Shown one piece after another: positions 44,539 to 60,612 of a stretch of DNA of 64,000 nt. This stretch comes from Erpobdella octoculata (taxonomy: Eukaryota > Annelida > Clitellata > Hirudinida > Erpobdellidae): contig OZ022247.1 of NCBI GenBank assembly GCA_963978895.1, forward strand, positions 9,738,456-9,802,455. Direction: 5' to 3'. The first letter of the stretch is position 1, and the number at the start of each line of letters is the position of its first letter. The notes beneath the pieces are model-generated. The model did not search any database, was not told the origin of the DNA, and worked only from the letters and a program-made list of their open reading frames with translations. Position numbers and translations under genes: made by a program.

Positions 44539-45936
44539 ATGACAGAAGAAGACTCTGAACTCAGGGAGTTAAGTGAGATCATTAAAAAAGGATTTTGGCC
44601 AAAAGTTAAACCTGGATCAAACTGGAATGCATTCCAAAGTAAAGCAACTGATTTGACTTTACATGATGGTATTCTATTTATGGGTGTAAGAGCAGTAATT
44701 CAAAAAAAACTGCAACAGCGTATATTGAGGATGCTACATCAGGGTCATTCAGGAATTACGAGAATGAAAATGCTGGCCAGACAGTCGGTGTATTGGCATG
44801 GAATCGATAGAGATATTGAAAGTATGGTGAAAACCTGTGATGCATGTCAAAAAGCAGCTAAAATGCCTATAAAAAACACGTTGTCACCATGTCCTGAACC
44901 ATCACAGGCCTGTGAGAGAATTCACATTGATTTTGCGGAACCAATGGAGAATTCAATGTTTCTGGTTGTTGTGGACGCATATTCAACAACGACAATTTGC
45001 GAGCTGAACAGAATGTTTGCTCGGTATGGATTTCCCAAGACATTGGTATCAGATAACGGAACACAATTTACTTCTATGGAATTTGAAAAATTTTGTCAGT
45101 CAAAATTTATCAGTCATATCCGAATACCTCCTTTTCATCCACAAAGTAATGGTCAAGCAGAAAGATTTGTTGATACTTTCAAAAGAACCATACAAAAGTT
45201 AAAAGGTGAAGGAATTACCGAGGAATTGGTGCAAAAGTTTTTGTTGTGTTATAGATCTACACCTTGCCCATCTAGTCCACATCAAAAATCTCCCGCAGAA
45301 AATTTTTTGGGGAGACAAATTAGAACACCACTATCAGACTTACAACTAAGTAGTAAAAAAGACGAAAAGCATTCAGAAAAAAAGTCTTGCATGAAGAGAC
45401 AGTTTGACAAAAGGAATGGGGCAAGACCGAGAGTTTTTAAAGAACAAGATGCGGTGTACGCTAGAGATTATAAAAATTCAAACCATCCCAGATGGATACC
45501 AGGGGAGATTTTAAAAAGAATTGGAAAAACGGTTTACGAAGTCGAGATTGACAGAAGGATTACAAAAAGGCATACAAATCAATTAAGACCAAGGAATTTA
45601 GATTGGGCACTTAAAGAAATGTTTGAGACATTCGTCATGCCAGTGCCCCTTCAAGATAAAAGTGATGGAGAGAAAGCCCCGGTAAGAATTGTGTTCCCAG
45701 AAGAGGAAGAGATGTTGGAACCAGACATAAACGCAACCCCTCGGGTTACGGAGAATGAGGATGGAGAGAATAGACAAAGAGACCATATTCCAAGCCATAT
45801 AGATAATGAAGCTAATCCGGAGGAATTGACACACATTCCAACAGGAATAGAACCGGAGGCAAGACCTAAACGTTATTGCAACCCTCCAAAACGGATAGTA
45901 CTGGACCCCAGTAGGAAATCATATGATTTTCTATAA
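44539..45936 (+). CDS. Ty3/Gypsy integrase
   Basis: A 465-codon ORF. The zinc-binding HHCC domain is present ([16 protein letters not shown] then CDACQK). The DDE core has HIDFAEPME (first Asp), VSDNGTQF (second Asp) and [16 protein letters not shown] (Glu). Between VVVDAYS and [17 protein letters not shown] about 10-15 residues of the usual core are missing, so the enzyme may be impaired. The C-terminal part ([22 protein letters not shown], then [12 protein letters not shown]) is typical of Gypsy integrases; no chromodomain is seen. Just upstream, a TAG stop separates it from the Gag frame (RQLPVS-stop-KDIQIM). Confidence 0.85.
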   Translation: MTEEDSELRELSEIIKKGFWPKVKPGSNWNAFQSKATDLTLHDGILFMGVRAVIQKKLQQRILRMLHQGHSGITRMKMLARQSVYWHGIDRDIESMVKTCDACQKAAKMPIKNTLSPCPEPSQACERIHIDFAEPMENSMFLVVVDAYSTTTICELNRMFARYGFPKTLVSDNGTQFTSMEFEKFCQSKFISHIRIPPFHPQSNGQAERFVDTFKRTIQKLKGEGITEELVQKFLLCYRSTPCPSSPHQKSPAENFLGRQIRTPLSDLQLSSKKDEKHSEKKSCMKRQFDKRNGARPRVFKEQDAVYARDYKNSNHPRWIPGEILKRIGKTVYEVEIDRRITKRHTNQLRPRNLDWALKEMFETFVMPVPLQDKSDGEKAPVRIVFPEEEEMLEPDINATPRVTENEDGENRQRDHIPSHIDNEANPEELTHIPTGIEPEARPKRYCNPPKRIVLDPSRKSYDFL

Positions 45937-45947
45937 AGAGGGGGAGG

Positions 45948-46377
<430 letters not shown>

Positions 46378-46506
46378 AAAACCATATTTCGTGGGGAGAC
46401 AGTTTGTGAAAAGAAATATCCGACCATCTAAAAGGAATCTAAGATTGATGGAAAGAAGAAAGCATCGAGAGAAGGTTCAAAATCACTTTAGGAAAAACCT
46501 TTCTGT

Positions 46507-46875
46507 TTTTACCAATGCTTTTATTAACTCGTCGTCTCTGTTTCTCTGTCTGTCTGTTTGTTTCTCTGTCTGTCTGTTTGTTTCTCTGTCTGTTTCAAAT
46601 CTTGCAATCAATTTTTGAGTCAATTCCTGATGATAGATTTTTTTCAAATTTTGCATACATGCTCAAAATAGAAGACAATGCAATATTCAATTATTAGTTT
46701 TACAATAAGTCAATTAATTTAGTTAATTTTAATTAATTTCGATATTTCGATATAATTAAGATATTTCGAATTTAATATAAAATAAAAGAGTAATATAAGA
46801 AAAAATTGATTGCAAAATTTGTGTTTTAATTACATATAAAAGCATTGGGTTTTAAAAATTCGTTTTTAATTTACT
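46507..46875. other. Unit-2-specific insertion in element B, unclassified
   Basis: In unit 1, CTTTCTGTTTTGCG runs on to TCCGTTCTGAATGAAG; here about 370 bp intervene. It contains three copies of a TTTCTCTGTCTGTCTGTTTG repeat and AT-rich sequence (ATATTTCGATATAATTAAG). No TIR, ORF or tail could be identified. Confidence 0.4.
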
Positions 46876-46939
46876 TGTTGCAAAGTCCGTTCTGAATGAA
46901 GAACAAAGAAAAGAGTCTAAACCAATATCATACGAGGTT

Positions 46940-48960
46940 TTGATCGATTTCCGGAGAATACCTTTTCTAGCAAATCAGTGCAGGATGAAAGACCTGTATC
47001 AGCAGTTGGGGCGACTTGTTACATTTCAGACTTTAGAGGAACCAGTCGCAAATGAAGAGGTTATCACAATTTTGGATTCCGCCCCAGGACTGGATGGTGC
47101 GAAGAAAAAATATCTTTCTGGAGTTTCTGCGATAGACTGCGCAGCGCACATGTCGCTCTGGAGGCTAATCGGTGTAACTCCCTCTGTGTTCAAGGTCGGA
47201 GTAGTTAGCCCCATTCCAAAGAAAAAAAGAACAGTTGACCCAAGAGATTTCAGACCAATAACTGTGAGCCCTATAATGAGTCTTCTCTTTTATAGAATTC
47301 TGAACAGGCGATTTTATTTTTGGCTACTATCGTCTCGTCAAAAGGCGTTTCAATTGGGTGATGAATTGGCTGACAATATATGGTTAATAAAATCTCTCAT
47401 AAAAAAGCAAGATAAGATAAAACTCAACTTAACATTTGTATACGTATCAAAAGCTTTTGATTCGGTCTCGCATCATTCACTGATTAGAACTGCAACTCGA
47501 ATGGGCACACCACCACTATTGTTAAATTATTTGTCCGACTTACATAATAACTTTAAAGTTCATATAAAGACAAAAGAAGGACTCAGTGAACCCATCCTTG
47601 TTCGCAGAGTAGTTAAACAGGGGTAGTTGTTAGTATCGATGGATCAATCGGGGTCACAGTTAATAGAAATTCTCAAACAAAATGTAATTACATTGCTTTT
47701 GCGCACGACCTCCTTTTGATGTCTGGCACTGATATCGGAATGCAGGTGATGTTACAACAGCTGGAGACGGCGATGGTCGAGGTTGGTCTTGTAATGAATC
47801 CGGCCAAATGTGCTTCGATGAGAACGGAGGTAATCAGTCGCAATAAACCCTAGATAGTCAACCCCGAACCATACTTAAAAGTACAAGCAGTTGACATTAA
47901 AACGTTATCAATAATCGACAATTACCGGTATTTTGGCGTACAGATCGGGCCACAAATAGAGTTTGTTTCAGTTATAGACAAAATTCAGAAAAGCCATCAC
48001 TCTATTTCATGAGCACCTCTAAAAGCCTGTCAAAGATTATACATCTTAAGAACTCATCTAATTCCAAACTTAGTCCACTACCTTATGTTCGAAACAATTT
48101 TTCTTGGTTCATTAACTTCTGCAGATGTCGAAATAAGGAGTCTTTTGAGAAGATGGCTTAGATTGCCAAAAGATACGCCAAATGCGTTTTTTCACACTCC
48201 TGTCAAGTTAGGAGGACTCGGAATTCTTCAATTACGCCGTTGAATTCCAAAAATTCGTATAAAAAGATTGGCAAATGTCCTGCAAACTGCAAAAAAGAAA
48301 AACGATATTTTCATGCAGGATGTTCTCGAGAGTAACATAGCAATCATGTGCGAAATAAAAAAATTTGGTTTGATCAAAAAGAACAATACACCTACAGTGG
48401 CTCTTGGTTTAGGAACGGCGGAAAAATTATATAAGTCTGTGGATGATATGGGCTGAGACAGTTCAGCAGAGGAGTTGGACCCGGCAAGTGGTAATTGATG
48501 GAATTAACAGAATGCCAGCTGATCAGTATTTAAAATGTGTGAGGGTTCGAGCTGCTGTCCTACATAAGAGGCTGCTGTCCTACATAAGAGGAAAACCCAT
48601 GGCCAACACCATTTGTGGTGCAGGATGTCGGACAGTGGAATCACTTGGACACATTATACAGAATTGTCCTCGAACTGATGGTCCTCAGTACACAAGACAC
48701 GATTTAATTGTAAAAATGTTGAGGGATGCGCTGCTTAAAAAGTATACTCGACAGCACTCGAGCCCCGGATTCCCACGGTGGAGGGCACCATAATCCCTGA
48801 CATATGTGCCTGGAAGGAATCCCATCACATTGTTTGTGGTGTGGCAGTGGTTGCGATACTGCAGATTTGGATAAAATGCATTTGTTTAAGATAAACAAAT
48901 ACAACAAGCCAGATATCCACTGTTGGATGAAGACAAATAATCCAAATGCAGAATAAAAAG
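46940..48960 (+). pseudogene. RLE element B reverse transcriptase and nuclease region, decayed
   Basis: An open stretch at 46940-47626 covers DSAPGLDGAKK, PKKKRTVDPRDFRPITVSPIM, SSRQKAFQLGDELADNIW and LNLTFVYVSKAFDSV (motif A Asp replaced by Tyr in the FVDVS position), and ends at VVKQG-stop. About 60 bp of motif B are then missing. The catalytic box reads FAHD instead of FADD. Later frames give MNPAKCASMRTE, RYFGVQIGP and LGGLGILQLRR. The zinc knuckle CGAGCRTVESLGHIIQNC and RHDLIVKML are clear near 48615-48720; the nuclease PD reads IPDICAWKE with the final Asp region altered to CGVAVV. There are many stops. A 21-bp duplication (GCTGCTGTCCTACATAAGAG) occurs near 48550-48590. Confidence 0.78.
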
Positions 48961-49303
48961 CGACAAAATGTGTTGTGACTGCATTTATAGTCAATTGGAG
49001 AGAAAGCATCTTTAAAGAATCTTATTCTTTTTGGAAAACAGTTGATCTACCCAGAGGGTTTTTTGTGTGGGCGGTCATTAAGGTGTTTCTTGGAACACAT
49101 ATGATATAGAAGATCTTCCAAAGCAGCACCTGGAAAGGATGGAAAAGAAAAAACAAAGTTTTGAAATGAATGACAATGTCGACTTGGCAAAACACTTTAT
49201 AAAGTCCTTGGGTATTCCCAGCCCGCTGGAGGACTATAAATATTTGATTGAGGATATTTTATTGTGACTTTGATTTTAGATTATTTTGGGCTAATGATGT
49301 CAA

Positions 49304-51401
<2,098 letters not shown>

Positions 51402-51420
51402 AAGCGGAGGGCTGGGAATT

Positions 51421-52161
51421 TTGCAGCTGAGGCAATGGGCCCCTATTCTGAGACGAAAAAGACTCAATAGCTTATTAACTCAGGCTAAATATGGCAACGA
51501 TGTGTTTTTGATGAATGTTCTGCAGGAAAGTCTATTTGTGTTATCAGAAATTAGGAAATTCGGAAGACTTGGGAGTGGAATCGAAGGTGCTCAAAAATCA
51601 CTACAACTCAAAACAACTGAAAATCTTTATAAATCTGTAGATGGTTATGGTTTGAAGTCTTTTTCGTCAGGAATAGGATTGAGTGACTGGATCGTAGACG
51701 GAGTGAACAGAGTGCCATCAGATGTATTCATCAAGTGCATTAAAGTTCGTGCAGCCGTTCTCTACAACAAGCTTAGGGCGTCGCGGGGACGACCATTGGC
51801 CAATACGTCATGCGACGCTGGATGCAGAATACCTGAATCATTAGGACACATGATTCAAATCTGTCCCAAGAGTGATGGACCTAGGCGAGAACGTCACGAC
51901 ATCATCATTCGCAAACTGGAAGAAAAATTCCAATCAAAGGGATTCATCACAAAAGTAGAACCGCGAATTAAAACCGAAATGGGTTTGAGAATTCCGGACC
52001 TTTGTGCATGGAAGGATGACCAATATTTTGTATGCGACGTTTCTGTTGTTTCTGATCTTGCAAACCTGAATGAGGAACATGACAGGAAAATCAGAAAGTA
52101 CGATATCAGGGACGTCCACGCATGGATGAAAGAAAACAACCCAGTCAGGTTCTCAACTTAA
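51421..52161 (+). pseudogene. RLE element A nuclease region, frameshifted copy
   Basis: Continues element A in a new frame after the break at 51399: LRQWAPILRRKRLNSLL, zinc knuckle CDAGC...H...C, RERHD, and PDLCAWK...CD. One base is missing near 52145 (CCCAGTCAGG against CCCAGGTCAGG in copy 1), so the frame ends early at VRFST; the remaining C-terminus continues in another frame to 52376. Confidence 0.8.
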
Positions 52162-52586
52162 AGCCTGTCATTACAGCTTTTGTGTGCAATTGGAGGGGGG
52201 TGATGTCAGAGAAGTCCTACAAGTTTTGGACTAGCTTTGGTGTCGGGAAAAAATTGTTGACTTACTATATACTTTCAGTGTTATTAAATACTTACAATAT
52301 TTGGAAATTCTTTAAATGTTGTACATGGAGAGTAGGTCGGCGACGCAACAAATTGAAGAATGTTGGAAATCGTTGAATTATTTTTTGCATGAAATTGTAT
52401 GTTTTACTGAGTGTAGAAATTTCATGGTTCAGATTTATAATCGTCTCGGGGAAATCTCAGGCCCACGTGGGGACGTGAAATATTTAATATTTTTGTCAAG
52501 TTTATAGGACATTTTATTCTTATGTTTATTTTGTCCTGGTTGTAAATTATTGGATTTTTGAAATCTGAGAAAATAAATGATTGAAC

Positions 52587-53335
<749 letters not shown>

Positions 53336-53707
53336 AAGCTACTAATTATACAACATTAGGAACTTTTCTTAAACTAATATAAATCAGGTAATTTCCCATG
53401 ATTTATGAATACTTTAAAAAGTTCAATTGTCAGAAATTACACCACTTGAACCTGAATAATAACTAAAAGGATATATGATTCACACTGAATGGCTGGTTAA
53501 TTGTAATTATTAACTCGGATTAGGTGGGTATTTGTAATTAATTACGTTGAGTGGCAGGCTACTTTTAATTATCATGAGCTTGAGAAGTAAGATTATAAGT
53601 TGTTATAAATTGTTCACAGCAACTTCGCTTATCGCATACTGGTTATCGCTTATTGGTCAAATGTTATTGCGCTTCTAACATTGATTTACAAAAAAGTAAA
53701 TTTAAAA

Positions 53708-56700
53708 ATGAGATATTTCTATTTCTTTCTTATTTTTATTTTCGGATTTTCTTTTGATTCTGGTAACTGTTTGATTTTGTAGAAAAAACATGTAAATATG
53801 TTATAAACCATTTAATTGGTTTTTACTTTTTTTAATTAAAAGGTTTTGGAGATCAAGAAAAATGTAATGTGTGCACCCAATTATCGCATTTTGAAGGAGA
53901 AAAAGAAAAAATCAGAATTTCTGTAGACGTTGACGTTCCGTAAGAATATATTACGATTACAAATTTTATATTTGTATTTTATATTATTTCAAATTATTAC
54001 AGACAAAATGTTTTACAATTTTCAGAAAATCTGTAAAAAATGGCAAAATACGGCTTGAATATGAATTCAACAGTTGCAATGGTATACTGTTTTATTAAAA
54101 CTTTTTTAAATTTTTTTTCTTTTTAGTCAAGTCGCTGTTATTTATTGCTTACCCACAACACTCCGGACGCTGGTGAGATTCGAACTTCCAACCTTCAAGT
54201 CTAGAGACTAACGCTTTACCGCTATACAATTTTTTTAAATATATAGTAAAACAAACTTTTTTGCCAGAAAAATCAAATTCAAGTCAAGAACACAACGAAC
54301 AGTCAGGTACTTGGTTTATGTGATTGATGAAATGCGGGAGTTCGGAATGCGGAAATTACGGAGTAGTCCATGAGTGAAAAATTTTCCGTTAAAATTCACG
54401 AGGGAGGTTGAATGCGGAAGGAGAGATGTTTTTAATTTGATCCTAAAAACTAACTTATAAATAACAACAATATATTCGGTAGTCTTGCTGTATTTGAAAT
54501 AGTTTTGTTTCTGTTTTGTTTTATTGTCGTAAATTTTTTCTTGTTATATAACGTTCAATTAGAATATAGAAATGTTGTAAATTTAAAATATAAAAGGTTA
54601 GAATTTGTTTTTATTACTTACATTTAATTTCAAACAACCATGTATAGCCCAGTTGACGAAGTTGAAGTGGCGAAATGTGTAGCCCAGTGGCGTAGTAAGG
54701 GAGCAGGGGGCAAAAGGCAAAATGAAGGACAACAATTTTACTAAATTTGAGTCTTTTTTAAACATGTTAAATGAACAAATGGTATTTTTGTGTTTTAATA
54801 TGCTCTCATAATGCACTATTTTACGCAGGCGAATTTTGATACCTTGCCCCAAGAAAGTGACTTAATATAAACGTTGTAAAAAGCGGGATTATCGTGCAGC
54901 AAAACGAGCACGTGATTTATCTAAAACTCGCGTAACAAGACTCGTGCATTTTTTTATTAAATATATTTTTATTTTTGTGCTTATTCTTTGTCCTGTTCTG
55001 TCCTATATTTTTGTTTCTTCGTTTTGTCCTCAGGGCCGTCGAGAAGGGGGGGCTGGCGAGAATTTTGCCCTGTACCCCCACTGGTTTTAGCAGGGCTGTG
55101 GAGTCGGTAGATAAATGTTTTGACTCCGACTCCCCAGTTTTATGTACTTCCGACTCCTCTGTATTAATATGCGAATGTATACATTCTTTGAAGGAAAGAA
55201 ACGCAACCTACCACAGAACTACTGGCTGGGAAGCCAACAGTCTACTTTATTGCACAGTTTAAGCAAAAGACAGACACAATGAAAACAAAGTTTTAATAAT
55301 TTTTCTTATTAATCAATCAAGTGGCTGGATAGTAGCAGCTTTCTCCTTTGTGCTTCTTCACGGTCACTTAACGCGTTCGTTTTGCGGTTATGTGAAACAC
55401 TATTCTTACAGTAGAGAAGTCATTAATTATAACTTTTTGTGAATTGGAACATTTAAACTTGCTTTTTTTTAATTTTAATCTGAATTTAGTAGAGGTTTTG
55501 GCTGGTTGGGTGGGTGAATTGTCACATGTAAATAGTTTGGACTGCTCGTCCTTGAGAGTAGCCAAAACACTACGGTGTATGGTAGAAAAGAGTTTTTTCT
55601 TACAACTTTTTCTCTACCATTTAAAAAAAATGCGGTTTTTTTCTTTTTTAGTAGGAGCCGGAGTCGGTGCATGGTTTGCCGACTCCGACTCTGACTCCAG
55701 GTACCCAAAATTGCCCCGACTCCGACTCCACAGCCCTGGGTATTATGGCCTATCCCGGCTAGAAATTAAACATAGGTCGGAATGGTAAACCAGGTACCGG
55801 GGCTTTGTTGAGTCTGAAAAAATGTTCCCTTAAAAGATACAGGGCGATATTTTAAATTTCACCCCACCCCATTATACAACAATTCATGCTTCTAGATTAA
55901 TTTTGCTTAACTTCAATTCTTATTTACAAAAAAACTGAAAGACTTAATTGGAATATCTTTCGTATTTCTAAATCGAGTGTATTTGAAATAAAAGTTTACG
56001 ATAATTTCTAACAAAGTGAAATTTTATTTTTATATCAGTTTTAGGTATTTTTAAAATGAAATTTGTTTTGTTACTCTTACTTAAAAAAAAACAAGGAGAT
56101 GCTTTTTTTTGCTTACACACAGCTGAATTTGATACATTTATCCCTTTGTCATGAATGTTGCTATTATTGTTTTAAATTTGTACTGGCTTTTAATTTGATT
56201 TAATCTAAAAAAATAATTTGTTTAGCATTTTATTAAAGATAATATCTAAAACTAAAGCTCACCAAATAACAAATTTCTTTGATGACAGGCCTGAAAACGA
56301 ACGCGGACCAGAGGTTTTCGTCTGGGTTTGTGAAATGTTGAGACTTCCATGCTTTTACAAAACGCAGCGATTAAAGATTAAAAGATGATCTTGTCATCAA
56401 AATCTTTTTATAAAATTACTTTAAAATACCATTAATATGAGTCTCAATATGGTTATTTGAGAAATTATTATCCCCAATTAATTTTCATTTTCTTAGTTAT
56501 GTTTTTGGTAAGTAATTTCAGTTAGCCAAAAATTATCAATGTTTTTAGTTTGCACAACTAATGAAAAAAACGTTTAATTTTAATGAAAAAAATACTGAAT
56601 AAAGAAATATATGGCTAAAACCTAAATACACTGTTTTGCACATTGCGATAAAATTATAATTTTCAATGAATCAAGATACATTTGTTTTAATTCTACTAAT

Positions 56701-58009
56701 TTTTTTAATATCATTGAAGTTAAAAACAAAATAACCACATCCAATTGTTTGTGTGCATTCCAAAAATATTTGTTGCTTTTTAACTGTCACAAGTGTAATA
56801 CATACATTTAATTATTCAGTGTACTCTAGTTGTGAAGAAATTCCGTCAAATGCGAGCAGTGGTTTTTATCAGATCAAATTGAATGGTACAATAAGATCAT
56901 TTTACTGTGAAGTTTCAGATGATGGAACAAAATACTTGGTACATAGTTTTCTTTATTTTGTATTATTATCAGTTGTTTTATTTGAAACCAACTCATATTT
57001 TGTTTGATTTTTTCTGTTTACTTTGATCAAAACGCACACGTATACAGTTAGTTTCATAATTTTAATGTTATTACAAAGTTTTTCAATCATTCCTGTCGTT
57101 GAATAATGTCAGCTTTAATTATTCTGTATCATTAAGCGTGTAGATAATTGCACTTCATCCTGCAAATCATCACCGCAACTTAATTATCGTTGCAATGATT
57201 TGTTGATTTTAAGACATGATCATAACAGACTAACATACTTACAGCAGAAACTAATGTAATTTAAACTAATTTATTATATCTAATATTTCTATTGTTTTCT
57301 TTTAAATTATCAGGTTATCCAGCAAAGAGTAAATAACTTGACAGATTTTTACAGAAATTGGACAGAATACGAACGTGGATTTGGAAATACTCAGAATTTC
57401 TGGATTGGTATCTAGAAAAACTATGCTGTATTTATTTTTTCAGTTTATGTAATAATTATTTATTTTACAGGAAATCGATTTTTGTATTTGTTGACATCAC
57501 AAGCAAAATACAAATTAAGAATTGAATTAGAGTCATTTGAATCTGAAAAGGCTTATGCTGAATACGGAACATTCAATGTTGGATCACCTGAAACTAAATA
57601 TGTTCTAAACGTTACAAATTACTCTGGCACAGCTGGTAATTAGTTACTGACCTGTTGATATTTTGTTGATTTAATGCAAATTAAATTTGATTTTCATAAT
57701 TATAATAACTTCTTGAAAAACATTAAAGTTTTATTAAAATTAACTTTTCCTTTAGGGGATTCGTTAACCTACCAAAGTGGCTCTATGTTTACAACTTTTG
57801 ATCAAGACAATGATGGATACCCCAGCAATTGTGCCGTGGAAAACAAAGGAGCATGGTGGTACAGAGCATGCCATTATTCGAACTTGAATGGTTTTTACTA
57901 TTATGGAAAACACAAATCTAAAGGAGATGGCATTGACTGGTACCACTGGAAATACAACTATTATGAATCAATGAAATCTGTAAGAATGATGATAAAAAAA
58001 GCTCATTGA
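53708..58009 (+). CDS. Secreted fibrinogen-related protein (FReP), copy 3, 8 predicted exons
   Basis: Predicted exons: 53708-53762, 53843-53939, 54026-54081, 54268-54306, 56820-56938, 57314-57407, 57471-57635, 57756-58009. The product is 274 residues with no stop. Signal peptide MRYFYFFLIFIFGFSFDS. It is the most diverged paralogue: CNVCTQLSHFEGE in exon 2, SFESEKAY in exon 7, and in exon 8 DGYPSNCAVENKGAWWYRACHYSNLNG and KHKSKGDGIDWYHWKYNYYES, with one extra codon. The DQDND calcium motif and the conserved cysteines remain. A hAT element sits in intron 4 (55091-55738). It lacks the upstream Helitron and SINE pieces of copies 1 and 2, so its promoter region differs. Confidence 0.85.
54150..54232 (-). 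mobile_element. tRNA-like SINE remnant in FReP copy 3 intron 3
   Basis: Same remnant as in copies 1 and 2 (B box GTTCGAATC on the minus strand) but shorter at its 3' side, lacking the GGTAGGCGCC part. Confidence 0.5.
55091..55738. mobile_element. Non-autonomous hAT element in FReP copy 3 intron 4
   Basis: Inverted ends CAGGGCTGTGGAGTCGG at both sides, with GACTCCGACTCC-type subterminal repeats. The flanks GGTTTTAG and GGTATTAT match at 6 of 8 positions, consistent with an aged 8-bp target duplication. Units 1 and 2 show the uninterrupted GGTTTTAGGGCCC at about 4412 and 24976. The internal 648 bp have no transposase. The CAGGG...GTGGAGTCGG type is a widespread hAT end. Confidence 0.8.
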
Positions 58010-58542
58010 AATCATTCAAAAAATTATTTCAAAAAGTGACATGTTATTACATTACTGACATTGGTTGTTTTCAACAACAAAATTAAAGTTCACTCTTTGG
58101 AAGTCTTTTTACTCTGTCAAAATTAGTCTGAAAATTTTCTTTGCTGCAACAAACTAGAAACTGTGTGTATTTATTATTGAATCAATACTCACCACCACTA
58201 AAATTATAAAAATATAATTGTTTTTAACTCATCATTTGTCGGCGAACATCTAAATGGGCAAACTGAAAAATATCAATTACTTGCTAACATTTTTTTAAAC
58301 GCTAAAGGGTTTAATTTGTCGCAATATAAAATTCATTGAAAACGCTTATCAACAAATGGACATTCGTATAACGAACAAGCCATAATTTAACAAGAAAAAT
58401 AGCATCTACATATCGAGCTTAAACGATTGGCTTGTTGATTAGTATAATAACTTAGAATAGTGTTTGTTCCAGGTGTGGCCCATATAAAACTCCGCCAGTC
58501 AGACCCAACTAGGAACCTCGTTTGCAATGACAAATTCCATTC

Positions 58543-58650
58543 ATGGTGATTTTAATCAGTGTTCTTACTGTCCAAAAAGCAAAAATAGCAATACAACTTT
58601 GACAAATCATCTTGGAGACCCATTAGGAATGGCGAATGTCATCATTTTGA
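58543..58650 (+). pseudogene. Possible BED-type zinc finger relic of a hAT transposase
   Basis: One frame reads NQCSYCPKSKNSNTTLTNHL, which fits the C-x2-C...NTT-L-x2-H-L pattern of BED fingers, with the final His displaced. It is short and isolated, so the call is weak. Confidence 0.3.
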
Positions 58651-59194
58651 AATCTTTCATGACCTCCCACCAGTGTTCAATATCTCAGTCAATGCAGTAA
58701 AATCTTTACGTTGCCATAGAATGAGCCAGTGAACAAAGTGTATCGTGTTTTCATTATGAAACAAGACATCTTAAAATTTACCCAATTTTCTAGAATTTTT
58801 TGTGGTTCACTTGTTATCCTGATTTCCAACTGGGTTTTCAAATTTTTTGTAGACCTCGTTCATTTTTGCGATGCTGGTACAAAGTATTGTTTTGAAAAAC
58901 TCATCACAAACATAACAAATTGTGTGTACTGGATGACTGCAGCTCCTTGACTTAATTTTATTTTTTATAGGTGAAGTATCTCAGCATAAAATTGTTTGAG
59001 CATAACAGTTGTAATAGAAAAACAAGCAAATTCTACATGCAGTAATTAAGAAGTTTTAAATCTCCACCAAGAATGTAAAACAATCTAAAATAACCTAATG
59101 ACTGAAGTTGTTTAAAAGTGCCACGGGCTTCTTAAAACATCTTGAAAGTCCGGAAGTGGTAGTTTAGCAGCAGATCGGCGGCCATGTGTATTAA

Positions 59195-59330
59195 GTCAAG
59201 TAAGTCAAGTAAGATGTGTATTAAGTCAAGTAAGATGTGTATTAAGTCAAGTAAGATGTGTATTAAGTCAAGTAAGATGTGTATTAAGTCAAGTAAGATG
59301 TGTATTAAGTCAAGTAAGATGGCTCTTTAG
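59195..59330 (+). repeat. Minisatellite, 21-bp unit, about 6 copies
   Basis: Tandem copies of GTGTATTAAGTCAAGTAAGA with essentially no divergence, implying recent expansion or homogenisation. A short AGTCAAGTA slip is in the first unit. Confidence 0.9.
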
Positions 59331-60612
59331 ATAAAAGAAGGAAATGTTATATACAGGACAATTATGATCTCAGACTGGAGCTTATGTTGAATGTTTATTG
59401 AATAAACTGGTGGGCTTGTTGTGCGAAACTGCAAATTTATTTTCTTAAAATTGTTAATATTGGCAATGACACTTCGGCTCTAAGCTTCTTTAAAGAAGAA
59501 ATAACTAATTAAAATAATGTACAAGTTTGTTAATTATTGAATCAATAGAAAAGATAGTTAAAACATGTGCTGTTAAGGATTGAACAGAGATACATAAATA
59601 CGCACAATATACTCACACATGCAGACGACACGTGACATGAAAACATGGAAAAAACGAGCAAAACCAAAAGAAGACCACGAGCATTCAAAAAGAAACACTT
59701 GATCTTTGGCAATCCCTAATAATCTTTTAAATGGCCCTTATATTCAAAATAGATTCTCCACTATTCATCTTTCATTTGCTTCAACAATTTTTTTTTAATT
59801 CTTTCTTTGTTCTTGTTTGATCTCCTCTATGATCTTCTCCCTGATCCGTATGTCTTAGGGGCTCGCTTGTATCGTGGACTGTCATATAGTAGCTACTTCA
59901 TAGGAGTCCATGCTTGCATACTTTCATTCTCGCTCCTCACTTCCACCAACGCAATTGGCTGTCCGCCAGTGGGCGTTGGAGTGTGCCTTAGAAGTCACAG
60001 AAGACTGGATATGATAAACACGTTTTTTAAATTGGAAAGTTATAAAAACTTAAATATTAAAAATAAAAATTAGACACACACGAAACAAAAGTAAAATAAC
60101 AATAACCGAGTGTGGACAACTGGAAAGCGACAGGTTGAAGTAATACACACACTCACACGCCTAAAACACACACAGTACACACATGCCTAGTACACACACA
60201 ATACACACACAGAACAGACTCGTGCGGTTTGTCCGAACGCGCGTATTTGTGGCAGTTTTTCTGAAAGGCGAATTGAAGTGAAGTGTCCATCTGCGCATTG
60301 AATTCTAAAATAGCAATTCACATCTGTCTGCTCAGTGCAGTGATGCACCCATAGATATATATGGATGCATTAATTTGTTAAGTCAGTCTATTAATCATTT
60401 ATTTAGTAAACTGGTTGATTGGTTAATTGATCGATTGACTAAATTCCGAAGTATAAATTTAAAAAAGATGCGGTGTAAAAACAATTAAATTTGTTAAGTT
60501 ATTTATTGAACAGAATTTATAAACAATTGAAACAACCAGTTTTATATCATCCTATGTTACCATAATCTGTAACAATATCTATAGATATTAACTGAGTAAC
60601 TGAAGCTGCTCT

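Larger units (their letters stand above)
58010..60610. other. Region downstream of FReP copy 3, no intact gene
   Basis: The first 350 bp match the flanks of the other FReP copies. The rest occurs once in the window. It includes a possible BED zinc-finger relic (58543-58650), a 21-bp minisatellite (59195-59330) and a CA-rich stretch near 60140-60210. The ORFs at 58729-58950 and 59807-60073 have no recognisable domain and I do not call them genes. Confidence 0.5.

Noticed and set aside
59807..60073. 88-codon ORF as a host gene
   Set aside because: No recognisable domain, no conserved counterpart in the other units, and no splice or promoter context.
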